From: Spirochaetales bacterium
Lineage (GTDB): Bacteria > Spirochaetota > Spirochaetia > DTKZ01
DNA length: 7,952 nucleotides
Assembly: GCA_031266855.1 (NCBI GenBank)
Contig: JAISAF010000049.1
Location: 1-7,952, forward strand
Direction: 5' to 3'
Part shown: piece after piece, positions 1-5,677 of the stretch
How positions within the stretch are numbered: position 1 is the first letter of the stretch
Layout: every line of letters starts with the position of its first letter
Notes under the pieces: model-generated
The model's input: the letters and a program-made list of their open reading frames with translations, nothing else
Told to the model about the DNA's origin: nothing
Database searches by the model: none
Made by a program: the position numbers and the translations under genes

Positions 1-146
1 GAATTGATACAATCGAACTGTTTTCCGGGAACGCTAAGCTGCCGGAGACTTTAAAAAAATACCGGAAAGCGGCTTTAGAGGATATTAAGGGCCTTTTGGG
101 GCAATTTATAGACGAAAAACTGAAAGAATTGGGTAAAAAAGTTTGA
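1..146 (+). CDS. C-terminal fragment of an unidentified protein
   Basis: The reading frame is open from the window edge (first full codon at base 3) to a TGA at 144-146, giving the last 47 residues of a protein. The fragment begins IDTIELFSGNAKLPETLKKY and ends LKELGKKV. It is rich in Lys, Glu and Leu and looks like two or three amphipathic helices, with no cysteine and no membrane segment. I do not recognise the family from this tail. The other two plus-strand frames contain stops in this stretch (TGA at 5-7 and TAA at 52-54), which supports this frame. A repeat element follows directly, and no clear terminator hairpin with a T-run lies between this stop and fusA. Confidence 0.55.
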   Translation, partial: IDTIELFSGNAKLPETLKKYRKAALEDIKGLLGQFIDEKLKELGKKV

Positions 147-177
147 GTATATGTCCGTGCGCTTAGCGGCAACCTCC

Positions 178-330
178 GCGATTTTGCGGGCCGGGTTTTA
201 TGGCCTTATGTCAGCCGCTGGTGCGCGCGCAATGGGATTGCAGCGGAAAGCCCACAGGATTTGCATAAGCAAATCCGAGGAATTGGAGCGGAAAGCCCGG
301 TTTTTGGCGCTACGCGCCAAAAATGCGCCC
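178..330 (+). repeat. Modular hairpin repeat, copy A
   Basis: Copy A of an interspersed repeat found at three loci in the window. It starts with GCGATTTTGCGGG (178-190), which looks like the right half of a hairpin intact elsewhere (5433-5457, 3744-3774). A diverged scaffold ending in CAGCCGCTGG follows, then GCGCGCGCAATGGG, then two modules. Module 1 is ATTGCAGCGGAAAGCCC (237-253) plus a hairpin with arms GGATTTGC and GCAAATCC and loop ATAA (257-276). Module 2 is ATTGGAGCGGAAAGCCC plus a hairpin with arms TTTTTGGCGC and GCGCCAAAAA and loop TAC (301-323). The element ends TGCGCCC. Open frames across it are shadows, because the same peptide reappears wherever the repeat does. Confidence 0.9.
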
Positions 331-423
331 ATTCCTGTTTGGAAAAAGTTTCTTTCTTCCCTCTTGAATAAAATTCCGGTTTTTGATAGAGTGGCGGAAC
401 CTCCGGGAAATGTATTTCGCGCG

Positions 424-455
424 TTGGCAGGATTCCAAAACAACGGAAGTATAAC
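424..455 (+). promoter_or_regulatory. Possible fusA promoter
   Basis: TATAAC (450-455) is a good -10 match, about 45 bases before the fusA start. The only -35-like hexamer nearby is TTGGCA (424-429), with a long 20-base spacer, so the pair is weak. An alternative is TTGAAT with TAGAGT, 17 bases apart, near 363-391. The stretch 331-499 holds no gene, only this leader and the ribosome binding site GGAGAGG (483-489). Confidence 0.25.
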
Positions 456-499
456 TCGGTTTAGAGAGCCAATAATCTTTTTGGAGAGGATAAGTATAT

Positions 500-2584
500 A
501 TGGCAGAAATGTCAAAGATGAGGAATATCGGCATCAGTGCCCATATTGACTCAGGCAAGACGACACTGACGGAGCGGATTTTGTTTTATGCGAACAAGAT
601 TCATGCTATTCACGAGGTCAAGGGTAAGGACGGACATGGGGCGACGATGGACTACATGGAGCTGGAGCGGGAACGGGGTATTACGATTACTTCGGCTTCG
701 ACGAATGTAACCTGGAAGGATCATGCGATTAATATTATTGATACTCCGGGGCATGTGGATTTCACTATCGAGGTGGAGCGTTCCCTGCGTGTTCTGGATG
801 GGGCGGTTCTGGTTCTGTGTTCGGTGGGCGGGGTTCAGTCCCAGTCCATTACGGTTGACCGGCAGCTTAAGCGCTATAATGTTCCGTTTATCGCTTTTGT
901 GAATAAGTGCGACAGGACGGGCGCGAATCCGCTGCGGGTCAAGGAACAATTGAAGGATAAGCTGGGACACAATGCGGTAATGATTCAGCTTCCTATTGGG
1001 CTGGAGGACAAGTTTGAGGGCCTTATTGATTTGGTAAAAATGAAGGCTCTTTATTACGAGGGCGCGGGGGGCGAGGATGTTATGGAGCGGGAGATTCCCG
1101 CGGATATGGCAGCCGAGGCAGAGAAATGCCGTGAGGAGCTTATTGACGCGGCGTCGATGTTTTCGGACGAACTTGCCGAGGCCTATCTTGATGGAAAGGC
1201 GACTGAGGATCAAATCCGCGTGGCGGTTCGCGCCGGGGTTCTTGCCCGCGAACTGACTCCGGTTTTTGTTGGTTCGGCGTACAAGAATAAGGGGATTCAG
1301 ACTCTTCTGGATGGGGTTACATCCTACCTTCCCAATCCGGCGGAGGTAAAGAATTACGCTCTTGACCTGGATGATAGCGAAAGGCAGGTCGAACTCAAAT
1401 CCAGCGATAAGGAGTCTTCGATCGCTCTTGCCTTTAAACTTGAGGACGGTCAGTACGGGCAGCTTACCTATATCCGCATTTATCAGGGCTGCGTTAAAAA
1501 GGGTGACGAGCTGTACAATTCGCGGCTGCGCCGGCGTTTCAAAATCGGCCGGCTTATCAGGATGCACGCAAACTCGATGGAGGACATTGCCGAGGCGCCC
1601 TGCGGGGATATTGTAGCCCTGTTCGGGATTGACTGCGCGTCGGGGGATACGTTTTGCAAACATGGTACCAACTACTCGATGACATCGATGTATGTTCCCG
1701 CGCCGGTGATTTCGCTTGCCGTTACGCCAAAGGATAAGAATTCCGCGGACAATATGGCGAAGGCGCTGGGCCGTTTTACTAAGGAAGATCCCACATTCCG
1801 TACTTTTGTGGATCCGGAGTCCAACCAGACGATTATTCAGGGTATGGGAGAGCTTCACCTTGATGTCTATATCGAGCGCATGAAGCGCGAGTACAAGGCG
1901 GAGGTCGATACGGGCATGCCCCAGGTTGCCTACCGCGAGACAATTACCCAAAGGGCCGATTTCGACTATACGCACAAGAAGCAGACAGGCGGGTCGGGCC
2001 AGTACGGGCGCGTGGCGGGTTTTATGGAGCCGAATCAGGAAAGCGACTACGAGTTTGTGGACGCGATCAGGGGCGGCGTTATTCCGAATGAGTTTATTCC
2101 TTCCTGCGATAAGGGTTTTCAGGCAGCCAGGACTAAGGGAACGCTTATTGGTTTCCCGATTGTGAATATCCGTATGACAATTAATGACGGGGCTACCCAT
2201 CCTGTGGACTCTTCGGATATGGCTTTCCAGCAGGCGGCTATTGGCGCTTTCCGGCAGGCCTACGAAAAGGCGAAGCCGGTTATCCTTGAGCCGATTATGA
2301 AAGTAAATGTGGAAGGGCCTACGGAGTTTCAGGGGAATGTTTTCGGCAGCCTGAACCAGCGGCGCGGCATTATCGTAAGCTCCACCGAGGATGGCAACTT
2401 CTGCCAAATCGAGGCGGAGGTTCCGTTAAGCGAAATGTTCGGATATTCCACAGTGCTGCGATCCCTGACCCAGGGCAAGGCGGAGTTCACAATGGAAGTG
2501 CTCAAATACGGGCGCGTCCCCACTGCGATTTCCGACGAGCTGAAAAAAGAGTATCAGGAAAAACGCAGAAGAGAACAAAAATAA
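500..2584 (+). CDS. fusA: Elongation factor G, EF-G1 (translocase) type
   Basis: A ribosomal translocation GTPase of 694 residues, full length for EF-G. Visible GTPase motifs are the P-loop AHIDSGKT (residues 14-21), the switch region ERERGIT (56-62), DTPGH (81-85) and NKCD (135-138). Domain II (LEDGQYGQLTYIRIYQG) and the later domains are intact, including HKKQTGGSGQYGRV and the C-terminal EVPLSEMFGYSTVLRS. The insert EVKGKDG and the stretch GDIVALFGIDCASGDTF are typical of mitochondrial EF-G1 and of the spirochaete EF-G1 group, not of ordinary bacterial fusA. From the Borrelia paralogues it is established that EF-G1 does translocation and a separate EF-G2 does ribosome recycling, so a second copy is expected elsewhere. 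The start is ATG 500, ten bases after GGAGAGG; other in-frame Met codons at residues 4 and 7 lack this spacing. A P-loop ATPase gene follows after 60 bases. Confidence 0.97.
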   Translation: MAEMSKMRNIGISAHIDSGKTTLTERILFYANKIHAIHEVKGKDGHGATMDYMELERERGITITSASTNVTWKDHAINIIDTPGHVDFTIEVERSLRVLDGAVLVLCSVGGVQSQSITVDRQLKRYNVPFIAFVNKCDRTGANPLRVKEQLKDKLGHNAVMIQLPIGLEDKFEGLIDLVKMKALYYEGAGGEDVMEREIPADMAAEAEKCREELIDAASMFSDELAEAYLDGKATEDQIRVAVRAGVLARELTPVFVGSAYKNKGIQTLLDGVTSYLPNPAEVKNYALDLDDSERQVELKSSDKESSIALAFKLEDGQYGQLTYIRIYQGCVKKGDELYNSRLRRRFKIGRLIRMHANSMEDIAEAPCGDIVALFGIDCASGDTFCKHGTNYSMTSMYVPAPVISLAVTPKDKNSADNMAKALGRFTKEDPTFRTFVDPESNQTIIQGMGELHLDVYIERMKREYKAEVDTGMPQVAYRETITQRADFDYTHKKQTGGSGQYGRVAGFMEPNQESDYEFVDAIRGGVIPNEFIPSCDKGFQAARTKGTLIGFPIVNIRMTINDGATHPVDSSDMAFQQAAIGAFRQAYEKAKPVILEPIMKVNVEGPTEFQGNVFGSLNQRRGIIVSSTEDGNFCQIEAEVPLSEMFGYSTVLRSLTQGKAEFTMEVLKYGRVPTAISDELKKEYQEKRRREQK

Positions 2585-2589
2585 TTCTG

Positions 2590-2620
2590 TTTGATTTTTG
2601 ATTATTTTTTGATTTTGATT
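2590..2620 (+). repeat. T-rich GATT direct repeats in the fusA-ATPase spacer
   Basis: The 60-base gap between fusA and the ATPase gene is nearly pure T with four spaced GATT steps (TTTGATT, TTTTTGATT, TTTTTTGATT, TTTTGATT). No stable hairpin is visible, so it is not an intrinsic terminator and read-through is likely. The ribosome binding site of the next gene, GAGGAGA, starts at 2628. Confidence 0.5.
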
Positions 2621-2644
2621 CTTTATTGAGGAGACTGAAAAAAA

Positions 2645-3349
2645 ATGGTAAGAGAAGAGTTCGTTAAAAGGAACCCTCTGCGCATACTTGAAAAATCCAT
2701 CCACGGAGGTTTGCGGAAAGGAAATATCGCGGTTATCGCCTCTCCCAAAGGAGTAGGCAAAACGGCGTGCCTTGTGTATATCGCCACTGTCAGCCTGGTA
2801 CAAGGCAAGCATGTTATCCACGTTTCTTTTTCGTCCCGCACCGACCACATTGTAAGCTGGTACGAGGATATTTTCAGGGAAATCGCCAAAAAGCGTAATC
2901 TTGAGGACGCGATGGAAACCCACAATGAAATTATCAGAAACCGCGTTATTATGAACTTCAACCAGGAAGGACTTGTCCCCGGCCAGGTTGTACGCAGCCT
3001 GCGTTCCATGATTCAGGACGGGAACTTTGCCGCCGACCTTATCATAGTGGACGGCTATAATCTTTCCAAAGGCAATATCGAAAATTTCAAGGCGTTAAAG
3101 GATTTCGCCGAAGAAATGGGCCTGTGCATCTGGTTTTCCGCCTCCACGAAGGAAGGCGTTTTTCTCGATGCCGGTCAGGTTCCCGAGGATCTGGAACCCT
3201 ATATGGACTATGTGAATGTCCTTATTACCCTCGCGGATAAAAAAGACTACATCGTCCTGCAACTTGTCAAGGATCACGACATATATACAAAAGAGAATCT
3301 GCACGTCCGGCTCGATCCGCGGACGCTTTTGATCGCGGAAGAAGAGTAA
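2645..3349 (+). CDS. RecA-like P-loop ATPase, function unknown
   Basis: A 234-residue soluble protein with the layout of a single RecA/DnaB/KaiC-type ATPase core. A Gly-rich lead-in (GGLRKGNIAVIA) precedes a Walker A motif SPKGVGKT (residues 33-40). Next come a strand-helix unit (GKHVIHVSFSSR) and a Walker B strand LIIVD (132-136) in the context ADLIIVDGYN. The first Walker A residue is Ser rather than Gly or Ala, a mild departure from the consensus. No signal peptide, membrane segment or DNA-binding domain is evident, and the protein is too short for a replicative helicase or RadA. It lies 60 bases after fusA on the same strand without a terminator between them, so co-transcription is likely; whether it has a translation-linked role is unknown. 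The start is ATG 2645, preceded by GAGGAGA at about ten bases. The ATPase fold is well supported, the biological role is not. Confidence 0.85.
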   Translation: MVREEFVKRNPLRILEKSIHGGLRKGNIAVIASPKGVGKTACLVYIATVSLVQGKHVIHVSFSSRTDHIVSWYEDIFREIAKKRNLEDAMETHNEIIRNRVIMNFNQEGLVPGQVVRSLRSMIQDGNFAADLIIVDGYNLSKGNIENFKALKDFAEEMGLCIWFSASTKEGVFLDAGQVPEDLEPYMDYVNVLITLADKKDYIVLQLVKDHDIYTKENLHVRLDPRTLLIAEEE

Positions 3350-3369
3350 AAACCGGAGAACCGATAAAC

Positions 3370-3576
3370 GGCCGACTTCGGGCGCATTCCGGGGCCGCGA
3401 TAGCGGCCACTACAATCCATACCTTTCGGAAAGCGACCGTCTTCGGGCGCATTTTTTTGTTTCGCGCGCCTTCGCGCGCGAAACAAAAAAACCGGGCTTT
3501 CCGCTACAAGTCCTCGGAAAGCGCCGATGCGCTTCCTGTGGGCTTTCCGCTCCAATCCCATTGCGCGCGCACCAGC
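3370..3576 (-). repeat. Modular hairpin repeat, copy B (inverted)
   Basis: The same element as copies A and C, on the minus strand. Read on that strand it runs GCGCGCGCAATGGG, then ATTGGAGCGGAAAGCCC, then a hairpin with arms GGAAGCGC and GCGCTTTCC (3516-3536, one bulged base). Next come CTTGTAGCGGAAAGCCC and a perfect 18-bp hairpin (3452-3491, 4-base loop). Its arms bear no resemblance to those at the same place in A or C beyond the flanking T and A runs. An extra third unit follows: ATTGTAGTGG, a 6-bp hairpin GGCCGC/GCGGCC (3393-3408) and a second ATGCGCCCGAAG end. The whole stretch 3350-3801 is gene-free and nearly filled by repeats. Confidence 0.9.
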
Positions 3577-3640
3577 GGCTAACGGATGCCGTAAACGCAG
3601 ACCCGCGGAATTATGAATGCGAAGCATTCACAATTCCGCG
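3573..3640 (+). repeat. Second scaffold repeat, unit 1, with hairpin
   Basis: The scaffold CAGCGGCTAAC, then CCGTAAACGCA, then CCCGC leads into a long hairpin at 3604-3640. The outer arms are CGCGGAATT/AATTCCGCG and the inner arms TGAATGC/GCATTCA, with one A-C mismatch and a GAA loop. The same scaffold recurs at 3713-3748 with an unrelated hairpin. It abuts copy B, and a diverged version precedes copy A in the matching position, so it is probably part of the same composite element. Confidence 0.8.
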
Positions 3641-3660
3641 ATCAGCCGGGCCGGATAACG

Positions 3661-3685
3661 GTACACAGCGTTGCGCGCTGTGTAC
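3661..3685. repeat. Perfect inverted repeat between scaffold units
   Basis: Arms GTACACAGCG (3661-3670) and CGCTGTGTAC (3676-3685) form a perfect 10-bp stem with a 5-base spacer. It lies between the two CAGCGGCTAAC scaffold units and is flanked by GC-rich linkers. No T-run follows on either strand, so it is not an intrinsic terminator. Confidence 0.75.
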
Positions 3686-3712
3686 GTCTCTATCACCAAC
3701 CGGCTGCCGCCG

Positions 3713-3774
3713 CACAGCGGCTAACACAGACCGTAAACGCACCCCCGCAAAAATTGCTTCGCAATTTTTGCGGG
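3713..3774 (+). repeat. Second scaffold repeat, unit 2, with hairpin
   Basis: CAGCGGCTAAC (3715-3725), CCGTAAACGCA and CCCGC repeat the scaffold seen at 3573-3607 with few differences. The hairpin it carries (3744-3774) has a different sequence: a perfect 14-bp stem CCCGCAAAAATTGC with a TTC loop. This stem resembles the ones at 5384-5407 and 5433-5457. Confidence 0.8.
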
Positions 3775-3780
3775 CCTTTT
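3744..3780 (+). terminator. Terminator-like hairpin for the fusA-ATPase unit
   Basis: A perfect 14-bp stem with a TTC loop (3744-3774) is followed on the plus strand by CCTTTTATT. It is the only hairpin between the ATPase stop and the minus-strand gene that is followed by a T-run. It would stop plus-strand transcription about 400 bases after the ATPase gene. On the minus strand no T-run follows, so it should not act for the TPR gene that ends 28 bases away. The hairpin also belongs to a repeat, so any terminator role may be incidental. Confidence 0.45.
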
Positions 3781-3801
3781 ATTGTTGAAATTTTATAAAA
3801 T

Positions 3802-4383
3802 TTATCCGGGAAGGCGAATCATCGTCCCCGGCGAAGGCTGCCTGTTTTCCGTCCGCACACCTTCGGCTGGCTGAAAAACCGGGAATACAATCCAGGCGTT
3901 CTGGAAAGCCAGCAGTTTTTCCTCAAAAACCATCTCCTCCAGGCAGATGGAAGTTTTCAAAGTTGCCCACGCGTCATAAATCAGATCACGTATCATATCC
4001 CCTTCTGCCGGTGTACCCAGACAGCGTGATTCCTTCATTTCCAGATACCGCTTCAAATGAATCGAATAAAAAGCCCGCCAGTCGTCCGTATCAATAAAAT
4101 TCTGCCGGGCCATCCCATACTCATTACAGAACCAGCGCATATAGTGAAGAACCGGCGGAGATTTCCGCAGCTTCCGCGCAACCGACCATATCCTTACAGC
4201 GCCGTCATTGGCGCCAATCTTTTTAAGCGTTACTCCGGTATAATATAAAATACGGGCAAGCTGAGTTCCCTTTTTCACCGGACAGGCCGATACCGCCGCG
4301 TGAAAAGCTTTCAGCGCCAGATGAGGTTTGTGCCGTGCGAGCCTGCGTAATCCCTGTTTATAATAAACCATCCACGGAACCAT
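3802..4383 (-). CDS. Small protein with two TPR motifs
   Basis: From the ATG at 4383 the product has 193 residues. Two consecutive tetratricopeptide motifs are visible. In the first (about residues 4-37), Tyr7, Gly11, Ala23, Phe27, Ala30 and Pro35 sit at the expected spacing. In the second (about 43-76), Gly50, Ala62, Trp66 and Ala69 do. TPR pairs bind partner proteins; the partner is unknown. The remaining 115 residues are not recognised and contain a cluster of aromatic residues. There is no signal peptide from this start. The frame stays open upstream to an ATG at 4491, which would add a hydrophobic 36-residue leader. I reject that start because a TATAAT box lies inside it (4427-4432). No good ribosome binding site precedes either 4383 or the next ATG at 4371, so the exact start is uncertain. 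Confidence 0.7.
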   Translation of the reverse strand: MVPWMVYYKQGLRRLARHKPHLALKAFHAAVSACPVKKGTQLARILYYTGVTLKKIGANDGAVRIWSVARKLRKSPPVLHYMRWFCNEYGMARQNFIDTDDWRAFYSIHLKRYLEMKESRCLGTPAEGDMIRDLIYDAWATLKTSICLEEMVFEEKLLAFQNAWIVFPVFQPAEGVRTENRQPSPGTMIRLPG

Positions 4384-4426
4384 TATTAGGATAAAGTTAC
4401 TGCGATAAAATAAAAATGGCAAGTAC

Positions 4427-4432
4427 ATTATA
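4427..4432 (-). promoter_or_regulatory. Perfect -10 box for the TPR gene
   Basis: On the minus strand the hexamer reads TATAAT, in the context TTGCTATAATGTAC. It lies 44 bases before the proposed ATG at 4383. The region 16-18 bases further upstream (around GAATTC) is a poor -35 match, so the promoter rests mainly on the -10 box. Its position argues for a start at 4383 or 4371 and against the longer open frame. Confidence 0.45.
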
Positions 4433-4523
4433 GCAAAGAAATGAAAAATGAATTCCGCCTTGCACAAATTGGAACCCCTAAATTCCCACATAAGAAGAGG
4501 CTCTGTATGGGCAGGAAAGGGTC

Positions 4524-4649
4524 ATGGGCAGAAAAAATTCCACCACGAAGCCGAAGACTGGTAAGGGCGAAGACGGGCAAAGGCGAGGAAGCAAAAGAAA
4601 GAAGAGAAAACAGTGCCTTGTACCGGAACTTATCCGGCTTTGCGGTTAA
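4524..4649 (+). CDS. Possible 41-residue basic peptide
   Basis: ATG 4524 opens a 41-codon frame ending in TAA at 4647-4649, eight bases before the convergent ybaK stop. The peptide is strongly basic: MGRKNSTTKPK at the start and RGSKRKKRKQ in the middle, then a short hydrophobic tail (CLVPELIRLCG) with two Cys. An AGGAAAGG ribosome binding site (4512-4519) lies four bases ahead. Such a composition suits a nucleic-acid or ribosome-binding peptide, but I recognise no family (it is not ribosomal protein THX). A longer overlapping frame (4441-4698) also gives a basic product, so the base composition alone could produce this. It fills an otherwise empty gap. Confidence 0.35.
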   Translation: MGRKNSTTKPKTGKGEDGQRRGSKRKKRKQCLVPELIRLCG

Positions 4650-4657
4650 AATTGCTT

Positions 4658-5140
4658 TCAAAACGCGGCGCACAGGTCGGCATACCGGGCCCCGGTAACA
4701 CTCAGGAGGTCGCCGGGCGCGAGGGATACCTGAATGCCAATCGCGCCGCCCGAAACGATAATCCTCTCCCTGTCCCGCGCGCAGGCATCAATAAAAAGCG
4801 GATAGTGTTTTTTCATACCCACAGGGGAACAGCCTCCCCGGACATACCCTGTAAGGGGTACAAGCTCCCTGACAGCGGTCAAATCAATTTTTTTCTCGCC
4901 CGCGGCCTTCGCCGCTTTTTTCAAATCCAGTTCTTCGCTGCCAGGAATACAGAAAACGTAAATATTCCTTCCGCCGCGGGTAAGCAGGGTCTTAAAAAAC
5001 TCCGAAAGATTTTTCCCAAGTTTTTCCGCGACAGCCGCCGCATCGATTCTTCCATCGCCGGCGCTATAGGTATATACTGTGTGACTGATTCCCGCGGCTT
5101 CAAGAATCCGTATAGCATTTGTCTTCTGGTATTTTATCAC
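4658..5140 (-). CDS. ybaK: YbaK/EbsC-family aminoacyl-tRNA deacylase
   Basis: A free-standing trans-editing enzyme of 160 residues, the usual YbaK length. Members hydrolyse mischarged tRNA, classically Cys-tRNA(Pro), in the cytoplasm. Family hallmarks are the N-terminal KTNAIRILEAAGI, the lysine in FFKTLL (Lys50, matching the conserved catalytic Lys of YbaK), GYVRGGCSPVGMKK (98-111) and VSGGAIGIQ (129-137). The start is the GTG at 5138-5140. A strong AGGGGAGG lies six bases upstream, and the protein then begins MIKYQKTNA as in the family. The TTG eight codons further out lies beyond that site and would place it inside the gene. The gene stands alone on the minus strand and converges with the possible small gene at 4524. 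Substrate choice within the family (Cys versus other amino acids) cannot be read from the sequence. Confidence 0.93.
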   Translation of the reverse strand: MIKYQKTNAIRILEAAGISHTVYTYSAGDGRIDAAAVAEKLGKNLSEFFKTLLTRGGRNIYVFCIPGSEELDLKKAAKAAGEKKIDLTAVRELVPLTGYVRGGCSPVGMKKHYPLFIDACARDRERIIVSGGAIGIQVSLAPGDLLSVTGARYADLCAAF

Positions 5141-5146
5141 TATCCG

Positions 5147-5154
5147 CCTCCCCT
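5147..5154 (-). promoter_or_regulatory. Ribosome binding site fixing the ybaK GTG start
   Basis: On the minus strand the sequence reads AGGGGAGG, then CGGATA, then GTG. This near-ideal Shine-Dalgarno site at six bases decides for GTG 5140 over the more distant TTG. No convincing -35/-10 pair was found in the 100 bases upstream (5155-5251). Confidence 0.75.
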
Positions 5155-5251
5155 GATACAGCAATTTTTAAATTTCAAAAAAAGTATCTTCTAAGATCCT
5201 GTTCAAAAACTGGAAAAACCCCTAAGTCGAAAAAGTTAAATAAGTTTTGCT

Positions 5252-5457
5252 CGGCGTAGTCTCCAGACTACGCCGTGTTAGAAGCAAGCGTCCACGCTTG
5301 CGGCTTTAAGCGCCCAGGAAATTGCCCGTGGCAATTTCCCGGGCTGGTTCTGAGCTGCCGCTGCGCAAGGGGGGGGGCTGGTCGCAAAATTGCATACGCA
5401 ATTTTGCTGCTCGCCCATGCGTCCTGGCTGGTCGCAAAATCGCTTCGCGATTTTGCG
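5252..5457. repeat. String of five perfect hairpins
   Basis: Five separate perfect stem-loops lie in about 200 bases. They are 5252-5275 (11 bp, CGGCGTAGTCT, 2-base centre), 5284-5301 (8 bp, GCAAGCGT, 2-base centre), 5317-5339 (10 bp, GGAAATTGCC, 3-base loop), 5384-5407 (10 bp, GCAAAATTGC, 4-base loop) and 5433-5457 (11 bp, CGCAAAATCGC, TTC loop). The last two share an identical 15-base lead-in, GGCTGGTCGCAAAAT, at 5376 and 5426. A run of nine G lies at 5369-5377. None is followed by a T-run. The string leads directly into repeat copy C, and the stretch 5141-5628 holds no gene. Confidence 0.9.
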
Positions 5458-5578
5458 CTGCCGCTGCGCGGCGCAAGGGATTGCAGCGGAAAGCCCACAG
5501 GATTTGCATTGGCAAATCCGAGGACTTGCAGCGGAAAGCCCGGTTTTGTTGCCCGGCTGCGGGCAACAAAATGCGCCC
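5458..5578 (+). repeat. Modular hairpin repeat, copy C
   Basis: Same orientation as copy A. GCTGCCGCTGCGCGGCG and AAGGG lead into ATTGCAGCGGAAAGCCC and a hairpin with arms GGATTTGC/GCAAATCC and loop ATTG (5500-5519). The arms match copy A; only the loop differs. CTTGCAGCGGAAAGCCC follows, with a perfect 12-bp hairpin TTTTGTTGCCCG/CGGGCAACAAAA (5544-5571), then TGCGCCC. A near-identical sequence flanks the end of the string: CTGGTTCTGAGCTGCCG at 5344 and CTGGTTCTCAAGCTGCCG at 5604. Confidence 0.9.
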
Positions 5579-5628
5579 ATATTCATTAAGGTAATTCTCC
5601 GGCCTGGTTCTCAAGCTGCCGATACCTC

Positions 5629-5656
5629 TTGACGGATTTTTCAAAAATAGTATACA
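5629..5656 (+). promoter_or_regulatory. Promoter of the flavodoxin cluster
   Basis: TTGACG (5629-5634), a 16-base spacer and TATACA (5651-5656) form a good sigma-70-type promoter about 32 bases before the first gene. It begins just after the last repeat-related sequence. It would drive the DUF2023 gene and probably the genes behind it. Confidence 0.6.
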
Positions 5657-5677
5657 CTAACTAACATAGCTCGCAGT

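Noticed and set aside
151..549. Plus-strand open frame giving a peptide with LQRKAHRIC and RKARF.
   Set aside because: It runs across repeat copy A. The same peptide fragment appears in the frame at 5322-5594 over copy C, so it is a translated repeat, not a gene.
551..2407. A 618-codon open frame on the minus strand opposite fusA.
   Set aside because: It is antisense to a full-length, motif-complete EF-G gene, has no recognisable domain, and reflects the codon bias of fusA.
3452..3491. The 18-bp hairpin of copy B as an intrinsic terminator.
   Set aside because: Its T and A runs are paired within the stem, and no unpaired T-run follows on either strand; it fits the repeat family better.
4384..4491. 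The hydrophobic N-terminal extension of the TPR gene, as a membrane anchor.
   Set aside because: A perfect TATAAT lies inside this stretch and no ribosome binding site precedes the ATG at 4491, so it is more likely the promoter and leader.
4613..5194. A 193-codon plus-strand frame opposite ybaK.
   Set aside because: It is antisense to a gene with clear YbaK motifs and has no matching family features.
5252..5578. Spaced hairpins resembling a CRISPR array.
   Set aside because: Unit lengths and spacing are irregular, the conserved part is the linker and not a repeat of fixed length, and no cas gene is present.
5275..5644. Several overlapping open frames on both strands between ybaK and DUF2023.
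   Set aside because: They cover the hairpin string and copy C, lack ribosome binding sites, and exist in both strands because the DNA is palindromic and GC-rich.
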